Shown piece after piece: positions 47,852-55,838 of a stretch of DNA of 64,000 nucleotides. Both the position numbers and the translations under genes were made by a program. Origin of the DNA: Chromohalobacter sp. 11-W (GTDB taxonomy: Bacteria; Pseudomonadota; Gammaproteobacteria; Pseudomonadales; Halomonadaceae); the NCBI RefSeq assembly GCF_029889905.1, contig NZ_JARANZ010000009.1, positions 62,001 to 126,000 of the forward strand. Reading direction: 5' to 3'. A model generated the notes under the pieces. It searched no databases. It was not told the DNA's origin and saw only the letters and a list, made by a program, of their open reading frames with translations. The stretch's first letter is position 1. Each line of letters opens with the position of its first letter.

Positions 47852-48736
47852 ATGAAAACCTTGATCCCCCTGCTCACCGGCGCAGTGCTGGCCGGCAGCC
47901 TGGCCACCGCCCAGGCGAACGAGATCGTGGTCGGCGGCAAGAACTTCACCGAGCAGCAGATCCTTTCCAGCATGACCACCCAGTACCTGGAAGGCCTCGG
48001 CTACGACGTCGAGAAGCGCGCCGGGCTGGGCTCCGCCGTTCTCCGTCAGGCTCAGGAAAACGGTCAGATCGACCTCTACTGGGAATACACCGGCACCTCG
48101 CTGATCAACTACAACGACGAATCCGCCGAAGGGTTGACCGTCGACGAGACCTACCAGAAGGTCAAGGAACTCGACGCCGAGAAGGGCCTGGTATGGCTCG
48201 AGCCCTCCGACGCCAACAACACCTACGCGCTGGCCATGCGCGAGGCAAGCGTCGAGGAAACCGGCATCACCTCGCTCAGCGACTTGGCCCAGGCGGTCAA
48301 CGACGAGCAGGGGCTGACCTTCGCCATGAACGCTGAATTCTACGCCCGTGAAGACGGCTGGCGCCCGCTGCAGCAAGCCTATGACTTCCGCGCCAGCCGG
48401 GGCGACGTCAAGCGCATGGACTCCGGCCTCGTCTACCAAGCGCTGCGCGACGAGCAGGTCGACGTGGGGCTGGTGTTCGCCACCGACGGCCGCATCCCCG
48501 CCTTCGACTTCCAGGTGCTCGAGGACGACCAGAACTTCTTCCCGGCCTACGCGCTGACACCGGTGGTGCGCCAGGCGACTCTGGACGCCAATCCCGAGCT
48601 GGCCGAGCAGATGAACACCCTCTCCGGCCTGCTCGACAACGACACCATGTCCACCCTCAACGCCCAGGTCGATGTCGACAAGACGCCCATCGAACAGGTG
48701 GCCGAGAACTTCCTCGAGGAAAACGACCTGCTGTAA
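47852..48736 (+). CDS. Osmoprotectant-type ABC substrate-binding protein, copy 2
   Basis: 294 residues with a signal peptide ending AQANE. EIVVGGKNFTEQQILSSMTT and GLGSAVLRQAQENGQIDLYW mark the OpuAC-type fold; WEYTGTSLINYND and later NAEFYAREDGWRPLQQ are shared with its two paralogues. The cognate permeases lie directly upstream, so this is likely the main binding protein. Confidence 0.92.
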   Translation: MKTLIPLLTGAVLAGSLATAQANEIVVGGKNFTEQQILSSMTTQYLEGLGYDVEKRAGLGSAVLRQAQENGQIDLYWEYTGTSLINYNDESAEGLTVDETYQKVKELDAEKGLVWLEPSDANNTYALAMREASVEETGITSLSDLAQAVNDEQGLTFAMNAEFYAREDGWRPLQQAYDFRASRGDVKRMDSGLVYQALRDEQVDVGLVFATDGRIPAFDFQVLEDDQNFFPAYALTPVVRQATLDANPELAEQMNTLSGLLDNDTMSTLNAQVDVDKTPIEQVAENFLEENDLL

Positions 48737-48822
48737 TCGTCGTTCCGCAGACAGCGGGCACCGTGCCGGCCGACGGCGCACGGTGCCCGCTGCCTTCCCC
48801 TTCCCAGGCAAGAGTGTCATCC

Positions 48823-49725
48823 ATGCGACAATCCCTGCTCCCGCTGATCGGCGGCCTGGCTCTCGCCAGCACCCTCGTCAGCCCCCTCACCAGTACCGCC
48901 GCCCACGCCGAGGACATCACCGTCGGCGGCAAGAACTTCACCGAACAGCTCATCCTGTCGAGCATGACCACGCAATACCTCCAGGCCCATGGCTACGACG
49001 TGGACCAGCGCGCCGGCATGGGCACCACGGTGCTGCGCCGCGCCCAGGAGAGCGGCCAGGTGGATCTCTACTGGGAATACACCGGCACCTCGCTGATCAG
49101 CTACAACAAGGTGACCGAGGACCTCTCGCCGGAGGCCACCTACGAGCGCGTCAAGGAACTCGACGCCGAGAAGGGGCTGATCTGGCTCGAGCCCTCCGAG
49201 GCCAACAACACCTATGCCCTGGCCATGCGGAAAGACGACGCCGAAGCACGCGGCATCGCCACCATTTCCGATCTCGCCGACGTCATCAATGGCGGCCAGG
49301 AGCTGGTGCTCGCCTCCAACGCGACCTTCTACTCGCGCGATGACGGCCTGCGCCCGATGCAGGAGACCTATGGCTTCGAGTTCGGCCGGCGCAACGTGAA
49401 GCGGATGGACCAGGGCCTGACCCTGACCTCGCTGGATCAGGAAGAAGTCGACGTGGCGATGACCACGGCGACCAACGGGCGCATCCCGGCCCTGGACCTG
49501 ACCGTCCTCAAGGACGACAAGCACTTCTTCCCCGACTATGCGCTGACCCCGGTGGTCCGCGAGGAAACGCTCGAGGCGAACCCCGATCTCGCCGAACGGA
49601 TGAACGCGCTCTCCGCCCTGCTCGATGACGGCACCATGGCGCGCCTCAACGCCAAAGTCGACGTCGACAAACAGCCCGTCGAAAAGGTCGCCGAGCGCTT
49701 CCTCGAGAAGCACGACCTGCTGTAA
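48823..49725 (+). CDS. Osmoprotectant-type ABC substrate-binding protein, copy 3
   Basis: 300 residues with a signal peptide (about 1-29, ending AHAED). DITVGGKNFTEQLILSSMTT is nearly identical to copy 2, so the pair arose by tandem duplication. It differs more in the second lobe (TLTSLDQEEVDVAMTTATNG), which may alter ligand choice. ATG 48823 gives a normal signal peptide; upstream frames do not. Confidence 0.9.
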   Translation: MRQSLLPLIGGLALASTLVSPLTSTAAHAEDITVGGKNFTEQLILSSMTTQYLQAHGYDVDQRAGMGTTVLRRAQESGQVDLYWEYTGTSLISYNKVTEDLSPEATYERVKELDAEKGLIWLEPSEANNTYALAMRKDDAEARGIATISDLADVINGGQELVLASNATFYSRDDGLRPMQETYGFEFGRRNVKRMDQGLTLTSLDQEEVDVAMTTATNGRIPALDLTVLKDDKHFFPDYALTPVVREETLEANPDLAERMNALSALLDDGTMARLNAKVDVDKQPVEKVAERFLEKHDLL

Positions 49726-49829
49726 CCGGCACGCGGAGCCAGGCTCCGCCGCCGACCGCGACGCGGGCCGCCTCATACCGGCCCCGTCTTTCGTCACGCC
49801 TTTCTTCGCCAGCACCCGAGGCCACTGCC

Positions 49830-51149
49830 ATGCACGACCATGCCCCCCTCGACTGGATGCACGGGGTCGATCTCTCCGCCCTGGACGACGCCCACCTCCA
49901 CCAGGCCAAGCGCTGCCTGCTCGATCTGCTGGGCGTGGCCACCGGCGCCACTCGCACGCCGCTGGCCGACAAGGCCACACGCTTCGTGACCTCCCAGCAT
50001 GGCGGCGACCGCCCGCTGCTGTTCACCGCCGGAAAGGCCTCGCCCACCGGCGTCGCCCTGCACGGGGCCTGGCTGATCGACGCGCTCGACGCCCATGACG
50101 GCCAGGTGCTGACCAAGGGCCATGCCGGCGTGGCCCTGCTTCCCGGCTTGCTAGCGTTGCCCGAGGTGGCCGACCTCTCCGGGCGTGACTTCCTCGCCCT
50201 GCTCGCCTACGGCTACGAGATCGCCACCCGCGCGGGGATCGCCCTGCACGCCACCAGCCCGGACTACCACACCTCCGGCGCCTGGAATGCCCTGGGGGTG
50301 GCCGCCGTGGCCGCGCGTCTGCGCGGGGCCGATGTCGAGACCTTGCATCATGCCCTCGGCATCGCCGAGTTCTACGGCCCGCGCAGCCAGATGATGCGCT
50401 GCATCGACCATCCCACGATGCTCAAGGACGGCTCCGGCTGGGGCGCGATGACCGGCATCTCCGCCGCCCTGCTGGCCGAGGATGGCTTCACCGGCGCCCC
50501 GGCGCTGACCGTGACCGCGCCGGACGTAGCCGCTCTCTGGCAGGACCTGGGCGAGCGTTGGTATCTCCACGAGCAGTACTTCAAGGCCTACCCGGTCTGC
50601 CGCTGGGCCCAGCCCGCGGTGGAAGCCGTGCTGTCACTGCCCGCCGAGCAACGCGACCCCGCCGCCATCGCGCGCATCGAGATCGTCACCTTCCACGAGG
50701 GCAAGCGCCTGCACGTGACGCACCCGACCACCACCGAGCAGGCTCAGTACAGCCTGCCCTGGTCCGTCGCCTGCGCCCTGGGCCGAGGCACCGTGGATGT
50801 CGCCGGCGTCAGCGACGAACTCGACGCCCCGGATCTCAAGGCCCTGGCCAGCAAGGTGGAAATCCACGAGGATGACACCTTCAATGCGCGCTTTCCCGCC
50901 GAGCGCTGGGCGCGCGCCCGGCTGCATCTGGAAAGCGGCGAGGTCATCGAAAGCGCCGACTTCGAGGCGCGCGGCAACCCCGATCGCCCGCTTTCGGACG
51001 CCGAGATATTCGCCAAGTACTGGGCGCTGGCCGAACCAGTGCTGGGCGAGCGCGCGGCCCGGCTGCACGACGTGGTGATGAGCCTCGAGACACGTCCGGC
51101 AAGCGACCTGCTGGCGCTGCTCGGCGCACCCACGTTTTCCAAACAATAG
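49830..51149 (+). CDS. MmgE/PrpD family protein
   Basis: 439 residues. The helical MmgE/PrpD domain 1 (ALDDAHLHQAKRCLLDLLGV, ALLAYGYEIATRAGIALH) is followed by domain 2 (EQYFKAYPVCRWAQPAVEAV). The family contains 2-methylcitrate dehydratase and cis-aconitate decarboxylase; many members have unknown substrates. Followed 12 nt later by the second nitrilase-family gene, so the two are probably cotranscribed. Confidence 0.87.
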   Translation: MHDHAPLDWMHGVDLSALDDAHLHQAKRCLLDLLGVATGATRTPLADKATRFVTSQHGGDRPLLFTAGKASPTGVALHGAWLIDALDAHDGQVLTKGHAGVALLPGLLALPEVADLSGRDFLALLAYGYEIATRAGIALHATSPDYHTSGAWNALGVAAVAARLRGADVETLHHALGIAEFYGPRSQMMRCIDHPTMLKDGSGWGAMTGISAALLAEDGFTGAPALTVTAPDVAALWQDLGERWYLHEQYFKAYPVCRWAQPAVEAVLSLPAEQRDPAAIARIEIVTFHEGKRLHVTHPTTTEQAQYSLPWSVACALGRGTVDVAGVSDELDAPDLKALASKVEIHEDDTFNARFPAERWARARLHLESGEVIESADFEARGNPDRPLSDAEIFAKYWALAEPVLGERAARLHDVVMSLETRPASDLLALLGAPTFSKQ

Positions 51150-51161
51150 CGAGACGCCACC

Positions 51162-52004
51162 ATGCACTACCAGGACCACCTTCGCGTCGGCGCCGCGCAG
51201 ATCAACGCCCGCCTCGGCGATGTCGATGCCAACCTCGAACGCCATCTCGCGTTCATCGCCGACGCACGCCGCAAGGGGCTCGAATTGCTGGTCTTCCCCG
51301 AGCTCTCGCTGACCGGCTACGGCCTGGGCAACCGGGTGATCGACGTGGCCTGCCCGGCTCATGATCCGCGCCTGGACGAGCTGGCCCGCGCCGCCGGCGA
51401 GATGCAGGTGGTGATCGGCTTCGTCGAGGAGGCCAGCCCCGGCGAGTACTACAACGCCCTGGCGATTCTCCAGCACGGCAAGCTCCAGGCCGTGCACCGC
51501 AAGCTCAACCTGCCCACCTACGGTGGCCTGGAAGAAGGCAAGCTGTTCACCCACGGCAGCGAGCTCACGCATCTTCCGGTGTGTCCCGGCTGGTCGGCGA
51601 CCTCGCTGATCTGCGCCGACCTGTGGAACCCGGGGCTGGTGCACGCCGCCCTGCTAGCCCGCCCCACCGTACTATGCGCACCGATCAACTCGGCCTCTGG
51701 CATCGTCAGCGACGACTTTTCCAACGAGCAGAACTGGGCCGTCAACCTGCAGTTCTACGCCATGACCTACGGCACCCCCGTGATCATGGCCAACCGCTTC
51801 GGCCCCGAAGGCGACAGCCACTTCTGGGGCGGCTCACGCATTCTCGGCCCGCGCGGCGACACCCTCGCCCTGGCCGAGGACGGCGAAACGCTGATTGAAG
51901 CCCAGCTCTCGCGCACCGCCATCGCCCGCGCCCGCTTCGAGCTCCCCACCCACCGCGACGCCGATACGCCACTGGTACGCGAGTTGATGGACGGCTATCG
52001 CTGA
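51162..52004 (+). CDS. Carbon-nitrogen hydrolase (nitrilase superfamily), copy 2
   Basis: 280 residues. Catalytic Glu in VFPELSLTGYGLGNR, Lys in HRKLNLPTYGGLEEGKLF, Cys in LICADLWNPGLV. Close paralogue of the protein encoded at 44005-44865, including the C-terminal ELPTHRDADTPLV stretch. Last gene of the island; the direct repeat and hairpin begin within five bases of its stop. Confidence 0.88.
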   Translation: MHYQDHLRVGAAQINARLGDVDANLERHLAFIADARRKGLELLVFPELSLTGYGLGNRVIDVACPAHDPRLDELARAAGEMQVVIGFVEEASPGEYYNALAILQHGKLQAVHRKLNLPTYGGLEEGKLFTHGSELTHLPVCPGWSATSLICADLWNPGLVHAALLARPTVLCAPINSASGIVSDDFSNEQNWAVNLQFYAMTYGTPVIMANRFGPEGDSHFWGGSRILGPRGDTLALAEDGETLIEAQLSRTAIARARFELPTHRDADTPLVRELMDGYR

Positions 52005-52007
52005 ACC

Positions 52008-52044
52008 AGGCCCCAAACGACACTCGGCGCCTCCCAAGGGAAGG
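52008..52044 (+). repeat. Right copy of the ~36-bp direct repeat bracketing the island
   Basis: Matches 33160-33195 (27 of the bases with one mismatch, plus a similar AGGCCC stretch). This copy continues into an intact hairpin, so it looks like the original sequence. Confidence 0.75.
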
Positions 52045-52054
52045 CGCCGAGTGT
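52020..52054. terminator. Palindromic hairpin at the right island edge
   Basis: A perfect 13-bp stem (ACACTCGGCGCCT / AGGCGCCGAGTGT) encloses 9 nt with CCC/GGG that can extend it. It lies between convergent genes and has no T tract. Before the island arrived it would have stood between the DUF488 gene and the PEBP gene. Confidence 0.6.
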
Positions 52055-52085
52055 GTGAAGCGGCGTCTAAATAGTCAAAGGCGAA

Positions 52086-52562
52086 TCAGTCGCGGCGATA
52101 CGTCCCCACCAACCGGCTCATGCCCAGAATATGCGGCTCAAGCTCGTTGAGCAGTTCCGGCTGCGTCAGTCCCTCGGGCAGTTCGGTGAGGGTATCCAGC
52201 GCCAGCACCCAGAAATAATACTGGTGCGGCCCGTGGCCCTCCGGCGGCATGGCACCTCCATAGCCGATAGCGCCACCATCGTTGATGCCGGCAGTGCCCG
52301 TCTTCGTGCCTTCTTCCAGCGAGGTGACATCCGCCGGCAAGTTGTAGAGCAGCCAATGGACGTAACCGTAGCTGCCATCCTTCACCAGCGGCGCATCCGG
52401 ATCGTGGCAGATCACCGCGAAGCCCTTGGTCCCCGCCGGCGCATCCTTCCAGCTCAGGGCCGGGGACACATCGTCACCTTCCGCCGAATGGCGCTTCGGA
52501 ATCGTCCCATTCGGCGTGAAGGCGGTGCTTTCGACTTGCATGCTGGACGGTGCAAAAGGCAT
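52086..52562 (-). CDS. YbhB/YbcL family (PEBP-like) protein
   Basis: 158 residues. DVSPALSWKDAPAGTKGFAV and ICHDPDAPLVKDGSYGYVHW are the phosphatidylethanolamine-binding-protein motifs, followed by GHGPHQYYFWVLALDT. No signal peptide. Function of bacterial members is unclear. ATG 52562 follows GGGAGGATCGCC. Probably the backbone neighbour of the DUF488 gene before island insertion. Confidence 0.92.
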   Translation of the reverse strand: MPFAPSSMQVESTAFTPNGTIPKRHSAEGDDVSPALSWKDAPAGTKGFAVICHDPDAPLVKDGSYGYVHWLLYNLPADVTSLEEGTKTGTAGINDGGAIGYGGAMPPEGHGPHQYYFWVLALDTLTELPEGLTQPELLNELEPHILGMSRLVGTYRRD

Positions 52563-52795
52563 GGCGATCCTCCCATGAAACGCATTGAAACGATGAACCG
52601 AGCAACGCCCTCGCGGCGGCTCTTCCCTACAAGGTGGTGGCGCAAGCGGAGGATTCAACCCGTTGGGCGGACAGTAGGCAAGGATCAGCACTATATGCCA
52701 AGGCACCGATCCTTCTATGTATAACGCCGCCAACACGCGCAGTTTTGAAGTGAGGCGTAGCCGCAACGGAAAAGCTGTCGCAGTGATTGGCCTGA
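52563..52795. other. Gene-free stretch at the start of the accessory array
   Basis: No convincing gene or site. Together with 52796-53408 this marks the change from GC-rich backbone to mixed-composition cassette-like DNA. Confidence 0.3.
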
Positions 52796-53005
52796 TTATA
52801 CCGACTGTTCGATTCTATCGTGAATGGACTCCAACGCTTTGATTGCGTCAGCCGCGCATACAAACGCATGACTAATTTCGTCGCCGCAGCCATCAAGTAT
52901 AGGCAACCGCAACTCAATCTGACTCGAGTCACTGACATATATTTCCACTTCGATGAACGAAAGGTCAGCGCCCCCATCGCACTTTGCGGTACGTAAAATG
53001 ATACA
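52796..53005 (-). pseudogene. Coding-like remnant without a start codon
   Basis: A 69-codon open frame whose translation looks protein-like (ADLSFIEVEIYVSDSSQIEL, then RLPILDGCGDEISHAF) but has no ATG or GTG near its beginning; a stop precedes it closely. An ATG in another frame at 53007 (MYHFTYRKVRWG) would join it after a frameshift. Probably the tail of a decayed cassette gene. No family recognised. Confidence 0.35.
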
Positions 53006-53041
53006 TTACCAAGGGAGGGGTTTAGGCCAGAGCTGCTTGCT

Positions 53042-53287
53042 CTATCCAGCCGCCCGTGCTTGAGGATTAGCAAGGTCAGCACATACAGTAAGCTCAACAT
53101 AGCTATTTACTGCATCCTCGACCATTTTCTTAGTAACCCCGAGGGCATTCGCACGTGCTTTCAGATAATCTTTGTTTTCCAGATCCAGATCAAAAGATTG
53201 AAGACGCTTTCCTGGATGACTTCGTGAGACTTCACCCCTCGGATAATTTAACTGTGCGTTTTTCCATTCGGGAAGGTGTAGTCCCAC
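53042..53287 (-). CDS. Hypothetical small protein, DUF3606-like ending
   Basis: 81 residues from a GTG start with no clear ribosome site. The second half (NKDYLKARANALGVTKKMVE) has the Y-W/L-x-x-K-x-G-V-T-x-x-x-L/V pattern I associate with DUF3606 small proteins. It overlaps the frame at 53248-53373; the three frames between 52796 and 53373 together look like one degraded stretch. Confidence 0.4.
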   Translation of the reverse strand: MGLHLPEWKNAQLNYPRGEVSRSHPGKRLQSFDLDLENKDYLKARANALGVTKKMVEDAVNSYVELTVCADLANPQARAAG

Positions 53288-53373
53288 GCAGCACTCTCGC
53301 CGTGGTGTTCCTTTGTAGCCGAAACCAGCCGTCCGAGGCGCTTGAACAGTTCTTGAATCTGGACTTCAGTCAT
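53248..53373 (-). CDS. Hypothetical small protein, 41 residues
   Basis: Begins MTEVQIQELFKRLGRLVSAT at ATG 53373 and ends TAA at 53248. Acidic/basic amphipathic helix at the N-terminus. Weak ribosome site (GAAGATC). It may be the intact start of a gene whose rest continues in the frame of 53042-53287 after a frameshift. Confidence 0.35.
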   Translation of the reverse strand: MTEVQIQELFKRLGRLVSATKEHHGESAAWDYTFPNGKTHS

Positions 53374-53409
53374 TTTCTATGATCTTCAATGCTGCCACCT
53401 ACCAGGGCG

Positions 53410-53475
53410 GTATAATGTGCGAATTTACCGGACTGTGCGGCTTTTGCGCAGGTCCGATGAAATGATGGGTCGGGC
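53410..53475 (-). repeat. attC-like site 1 (degenerate)
   Basis: A 66-base imperfect palindrome between GTATAAT and GTCGGGC ends. Inner arms CGGAC and GTCCG face each other around a GC-rich loop. It follows the PIN gene stop by seven bases, as an attC follows its cassette gene. Confidence 0.45.
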
Positions 53476-53481
53476 TGCACT

Positions 53482-54051
53482 TCACTTTCCTGCGACGGAG
53501 CGCAAGACCTGTTGCAGCGATTCCAACGACAAGAGCTCATCCGAGAGGAATACGACCATCCCTCCGTTTTCTTTTGCCTTTGAAATAGGTCCATTCTTCT
53601 TGTCACAAGTGAGCACGATGCTGTCAAACGAGGCAGCTGAAACTGCGGTATCGGCTTGGTTTGCTGAGAGGCCCGATCCCTTCTTAGGCTTTCCGAGAAG
53701 GGAGGATTGGATTTCTTCTCGAGCATACCAATGGTGCTCCTTATCCGACTGAAACGTGCCTCGCCCGAAGCCAGCGTATGTGGCTGGCCCATCTGCTGGG
53801 TTGGCTTCGGCAAACCCAAATGTTGCGGTTGTGACGACTTGATTTTGTGCGATGCTTTCATGGATGTATTGTTTCAGCGATCTTTTTTCAGAGCCATCTT
53901 TCCCGAGGTCCGGTATCGCACTGATTTCAATCTCCACTTCACGCATTATGTACAGTGCGAAGTCTTCGGGTGGTAATTCACTTCTGAGATCGATATTTCT
54001 ATCGAAGAGGAAATTCCAAGCATTGCTATCAATCACTACTGAAATTTTCAT
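53482..54051 (-). CDS. PIN-domain protein
   Basis: 189 residues. VVIDSNAWNFLFDR provides the first PIN Asp (Asp8) and the following Asn; MREVEIEIS holds candidate acidic residue two (Glu38 or Glu40); the last acidic residues are Asp134, Asp143 and Asp150 in NQADTAVSAASFDSIVLTCD. That spacing fits a Mg-dependent ribonuclease of the PIN fold. No antitoxin-like gene adjoins it; the next frames are unrelated cassettes. Possible roles are a solitary RNase or toxin. Confidence 0.7.
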   Translation of the reverse strand: MKISVVIDSNAWNFLFDRNIDLRSELPPEDFALYIMREVEIEISAIPDLGKDGSEKRSLKQYIHESIAQNQVVTTATFGFAEANPADGPATYAGFGRGTFQSDKEHHWYAREEIQSSLLGKPKKGSGLSANQADTAVSAASFDSIVLTCDKKNGPISKAKENGGMVVFLSDELLSLESLQQVLRSVAGK

Positions 54052-54100
54052 GGCGTAAGAGCTATTTTAGTTAGGCATGACTTGGGCACTTTTTTGTGCG

Positions 54101-54177
54101 GCCCAACGCCTCTAGCAGAGGCACCAGCTCCGCTAGCGCTGGGGAAGTCCAAGGTCCGCTGGAACGCCTTGTTAAGG
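54101..54177 (-). repeat. attC-like site 2
   Basis: Read on the minus strand: TTAACAAGGCGTTCCAGCGG, then internal palindromic arms (CCAGCG...CGCTGG type), ending GAGGCGTTGGGC. GTTGGGC fits the consensus GTTRRRY core site exactly. 77 bp long, within the attC size range. Confidence 0.65.
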
Positions 54178-54205
54178 TGCTGAAGCACAGCTTCAAGTCC
54201 AGCAT

Positions 54206-54433
54206 TCAAGGGTTTACGACCTTGATACAAGCTGCCCTTGAGTTAAGAATTTCACGTAGCTCGTTAGCTTCGCTCTCTCTCACCCCGGGTTTTAGTTCGA
54301 TATACATTGCACCAGTGTTGCTAACGAATGGTAATTGCTGGCTTTCGGGATAGCACTCCAAAGCCCATACGGCACCATCGCCATGGGGTAATTCTTTCAG
54401 AATGTATCGGTAATCCGCCTTGCTTGTTCCCAT
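54206..54433 (-). CDS. Hypothetical cassette protein, 75 residues
   Basis: MGTSKADYRYILKELPHGDG followed by AVWALECYPESQQLPF. ATG 54433 lies behind AAGGAATAAGA; the longer open frame upstream is the attC-like site 3 read as protein. No TM segment and no recognised family. Confidence 0.6.
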   Translation of the reverse strand: MGTSKADYRYILKELPHGDGAVWALECYPESQQLPFVSNTGAMYIELKPGVRESEANELREILNSRAACIKVVNP

Positions 54434-54468
54434 TCTTATTCCTTGAAATATGTTTTGTACGTTTTCAC

Positions 54469-54526
54469 ACCTAACACTTAAATCAACCGACGCGTTAGCG
54501 GTCGGCTGCATTTACTTGCCAGCTGC
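54469..54526 (-). repeat. attC-like site 3
   Basis: Ends in GTTAGGT on the minus strand, an exact GTTRRRY match, and has an internal stem CCGAC...GTCGG. It fills the whole gap between the HEPN-like gene's stop and the next gene's leader. Confidence 0.6.
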
Positions 54527-55138
54527 CTAATCGACAACAGTTTGAACATGCTTCATCACTTTTTCTGATAACTCAAAAAGATCTTTAGCGCTTATTTCAT
54601 ACGCTTCAGATATTTCGAATACACCTTCAGCATCATTCACTCGCCGTGACCCTGGATCAGGATAGCGACCAGCCCATAGTACAAAGTGAGTAAGCCCCTT
54701 CAATATTGCTAGTTCTTTCTCACTCAAGTCCGGAATAAACTTGGCCAGATCATCAAGTCGATGGTGGAAGTGTTTCTTTTCCTGTCTTGTAAACTCTTCC
54801 GCTCCAAGCCGCATTAAGATCATGGCTTTCAAGCAAACCTCAAGGCTATAGCCAACCAACATTAAAACCACAGCATGATATTGACTGTGACATATGGTTC
54901 GAATACTCGGAGGCATACTTTCAAAGGTTGGGGAACTCCGCGCCAGGCAAACAGCTGCTTCGCTTAGCGCATTAGCATGGCTTAACCAAAGAACTGGATT
55001 CTTCAAATCTTTAACCGTTGGCGGTTTGGTGATATCTATTTCGAAGCCGTTCGCAGTCGCAAGTGCTCCCCATTTATGCCACGCCAGAGCGCTATAACCG
55101 AAAGGATCCTTGGAAAATCCATCTTTGTCTGAGTACAT
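54527..55138 (-). CDS. HEPN-like hypothetical protein
   Basis: 203 residues, mostly helical. HAVVLMLVGYSLEVCLKAMI followed by TRQEKKHFHHRLDDLAKF carries an R-x4-H motif (Arg118, His123), the catalytic signature of HEPN ribonucleases, with the typical H-x-L-x-x-L after it. No clear nucleotidyltransferase partner adjoins; the neighbour downstream is unrelated. Could be an RNase toxin or defence effector, or a non-catalytic HEPN protein. The start codon follows AAGGAGGC. Confidence 0.55.
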   Translation of the reverse strand: MYSDKDGFSKDPFGYSALAWHKWGALATANGFEIDITKPPTVKDLKNPVLWLSHANALSEAAVCLARSSPTFESMPPSIRTICHSQYHAVVLMLVGYSLEVCLKAMILMRLGAEEFTRQEKKHFHHRLDDLAKFIPDLSEKELAILKGLTHFVLWAGRYPDPGSRRVNDAEGVFEISEAYEISAKDLFELSEKVMKHVQTVVD

Positions 55139-55154
55139 GAATGCCTCCTTACGC

Positions 55155-55241
55155 AGCTAACGCCAGCAATAAACGGCGCCCTGACAAGGGCGTCCGGTAG
55201 AGGCCCATCGGGCCGGAACGAATTTAATTGCCTTGTTAAAA
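55155..55241 (-). repeat. attC-like site 4
   Basis: About 87 bp. Minus strand: TTTTAACAAGGCAATTAAAT, then arms CCGGCCCGATGGGCC and GACGCCCTTGTCAGGGCGCC, ending GGCGTTAGCT. Very similar to the site at 57647-57733. Confidence 0.68.
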
Positions 55242-55661
55242 ACAGATGCGGATTCCGCTTACAGCCAGCGCTGACGCCAATAGCCCGAAAACTGTAAATG
55301 CGGATCCAGCCCATAGATACCTGCGTTTGCTATCAAGCACACGGTTTTTATGTGTCTTAATTTTATCCGGAATCCGGATATCGATTGCCGACTTTCTCGG
55401 AAATACGCCCGTAAATGCCAGCACAAGACCGATGAAGAAGGCGGACAGTATCACTATACGGAAGCCTTCAGGCACATCTGATTTATATAGAAAAGCAGCG
55501 CCACCACCAAGCAGAGCCACATTGATGGTTATCAGCAACTTCAGAACTTCATTAGCTGTTCCAATGTTGGCTTTTACCGTTTCGTAGCCCCACTGAATGT
55601 AAAAGGCCTCATCCTCGGTGACGGCCCGAGCTTTACCTTGAACGATTTTATCGTCTGTCAT
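55236..55661 (-). CDS. Hypothetical three-TM membrane protein
   Basis: 141 residues. A cytoplasmic N-terminus (about 1-40) is followed by TM helices near 41-60 (LLITINVALLGGGAAFLY), 68-88 (VILSAFFIGLVLAFTGVF) and 117-139. A basic stretch lies between TM2 and TM3 (KIKTHKNRVLDSKRRYLW). The ATG overlaps the stop of the 54-residue CxxC protein upstream (ATGA), so the two are coupled. No family recognised. Confidence 0.65.
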   Translation of the reverse strand: MTDDKIVQGKARAVTEDEAFYIQWGYETVKANIGTANEVLKLLITINVALLGGGAAFLYKSDVPEGFRIVILSAFFIGLVLAFTGVFPRKSAIDIRIPDKIKTHKNRVLDSKRRYLWAGSAFTVFGLLASALAVSGIRICF

Positions 55662-55822
55662 TGGTCAACTGTGACCGAGTTTCTTGTGCCACAATTTGGA
55701 CAATTGACAACGTACGTAGGTGGCCTCGGAACATTATCGTCCATCAAAAACATAGTTGCGCCTTCCGTCTCAAACGTGGCTAGCTTATCGCAATTTGTGC
55801 ATGTGTAAGTTACTGATGCCAT
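55658..55822 (-). CDS. Small double-CxxC (zinc-ribbon-like) protein, 54 residues
   Basis: MASVTYTCTNCDKLATFETE at the start and NCPNCGTRNSVTVDQ at the end place two CxxC pairs about 36 residues apart, a zinc-ribbon-like arrangement. The start follows AGAGAGG. The stop overlaps the next gene's ATG by four bases. A 66-bp repeat begins 17 nt upstream of the start. Function unknown. Confidence 0.65.
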   Translation of the reverse strand: MASVTYTCTNCDKLATFETEGATMFLMDDNVPRPPTYVVNCPNCGTRNSVTVDQ

Positions 55823-55838
55823 AGCCTCTCTCTATTTT

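Noticed and set aside
48817-49980. A 387-codon open frame on the minus strand across a binding-protein gene
   Set aside because: Antisense shadow of a clear substrate-binding protein; no ribosome site and no recognisable motifs.
33160-52054. Calling the 36-bp repeats insertion-sequence ends
   Set aside because: They are direct, not inverted, and there is no transposase within the segment.
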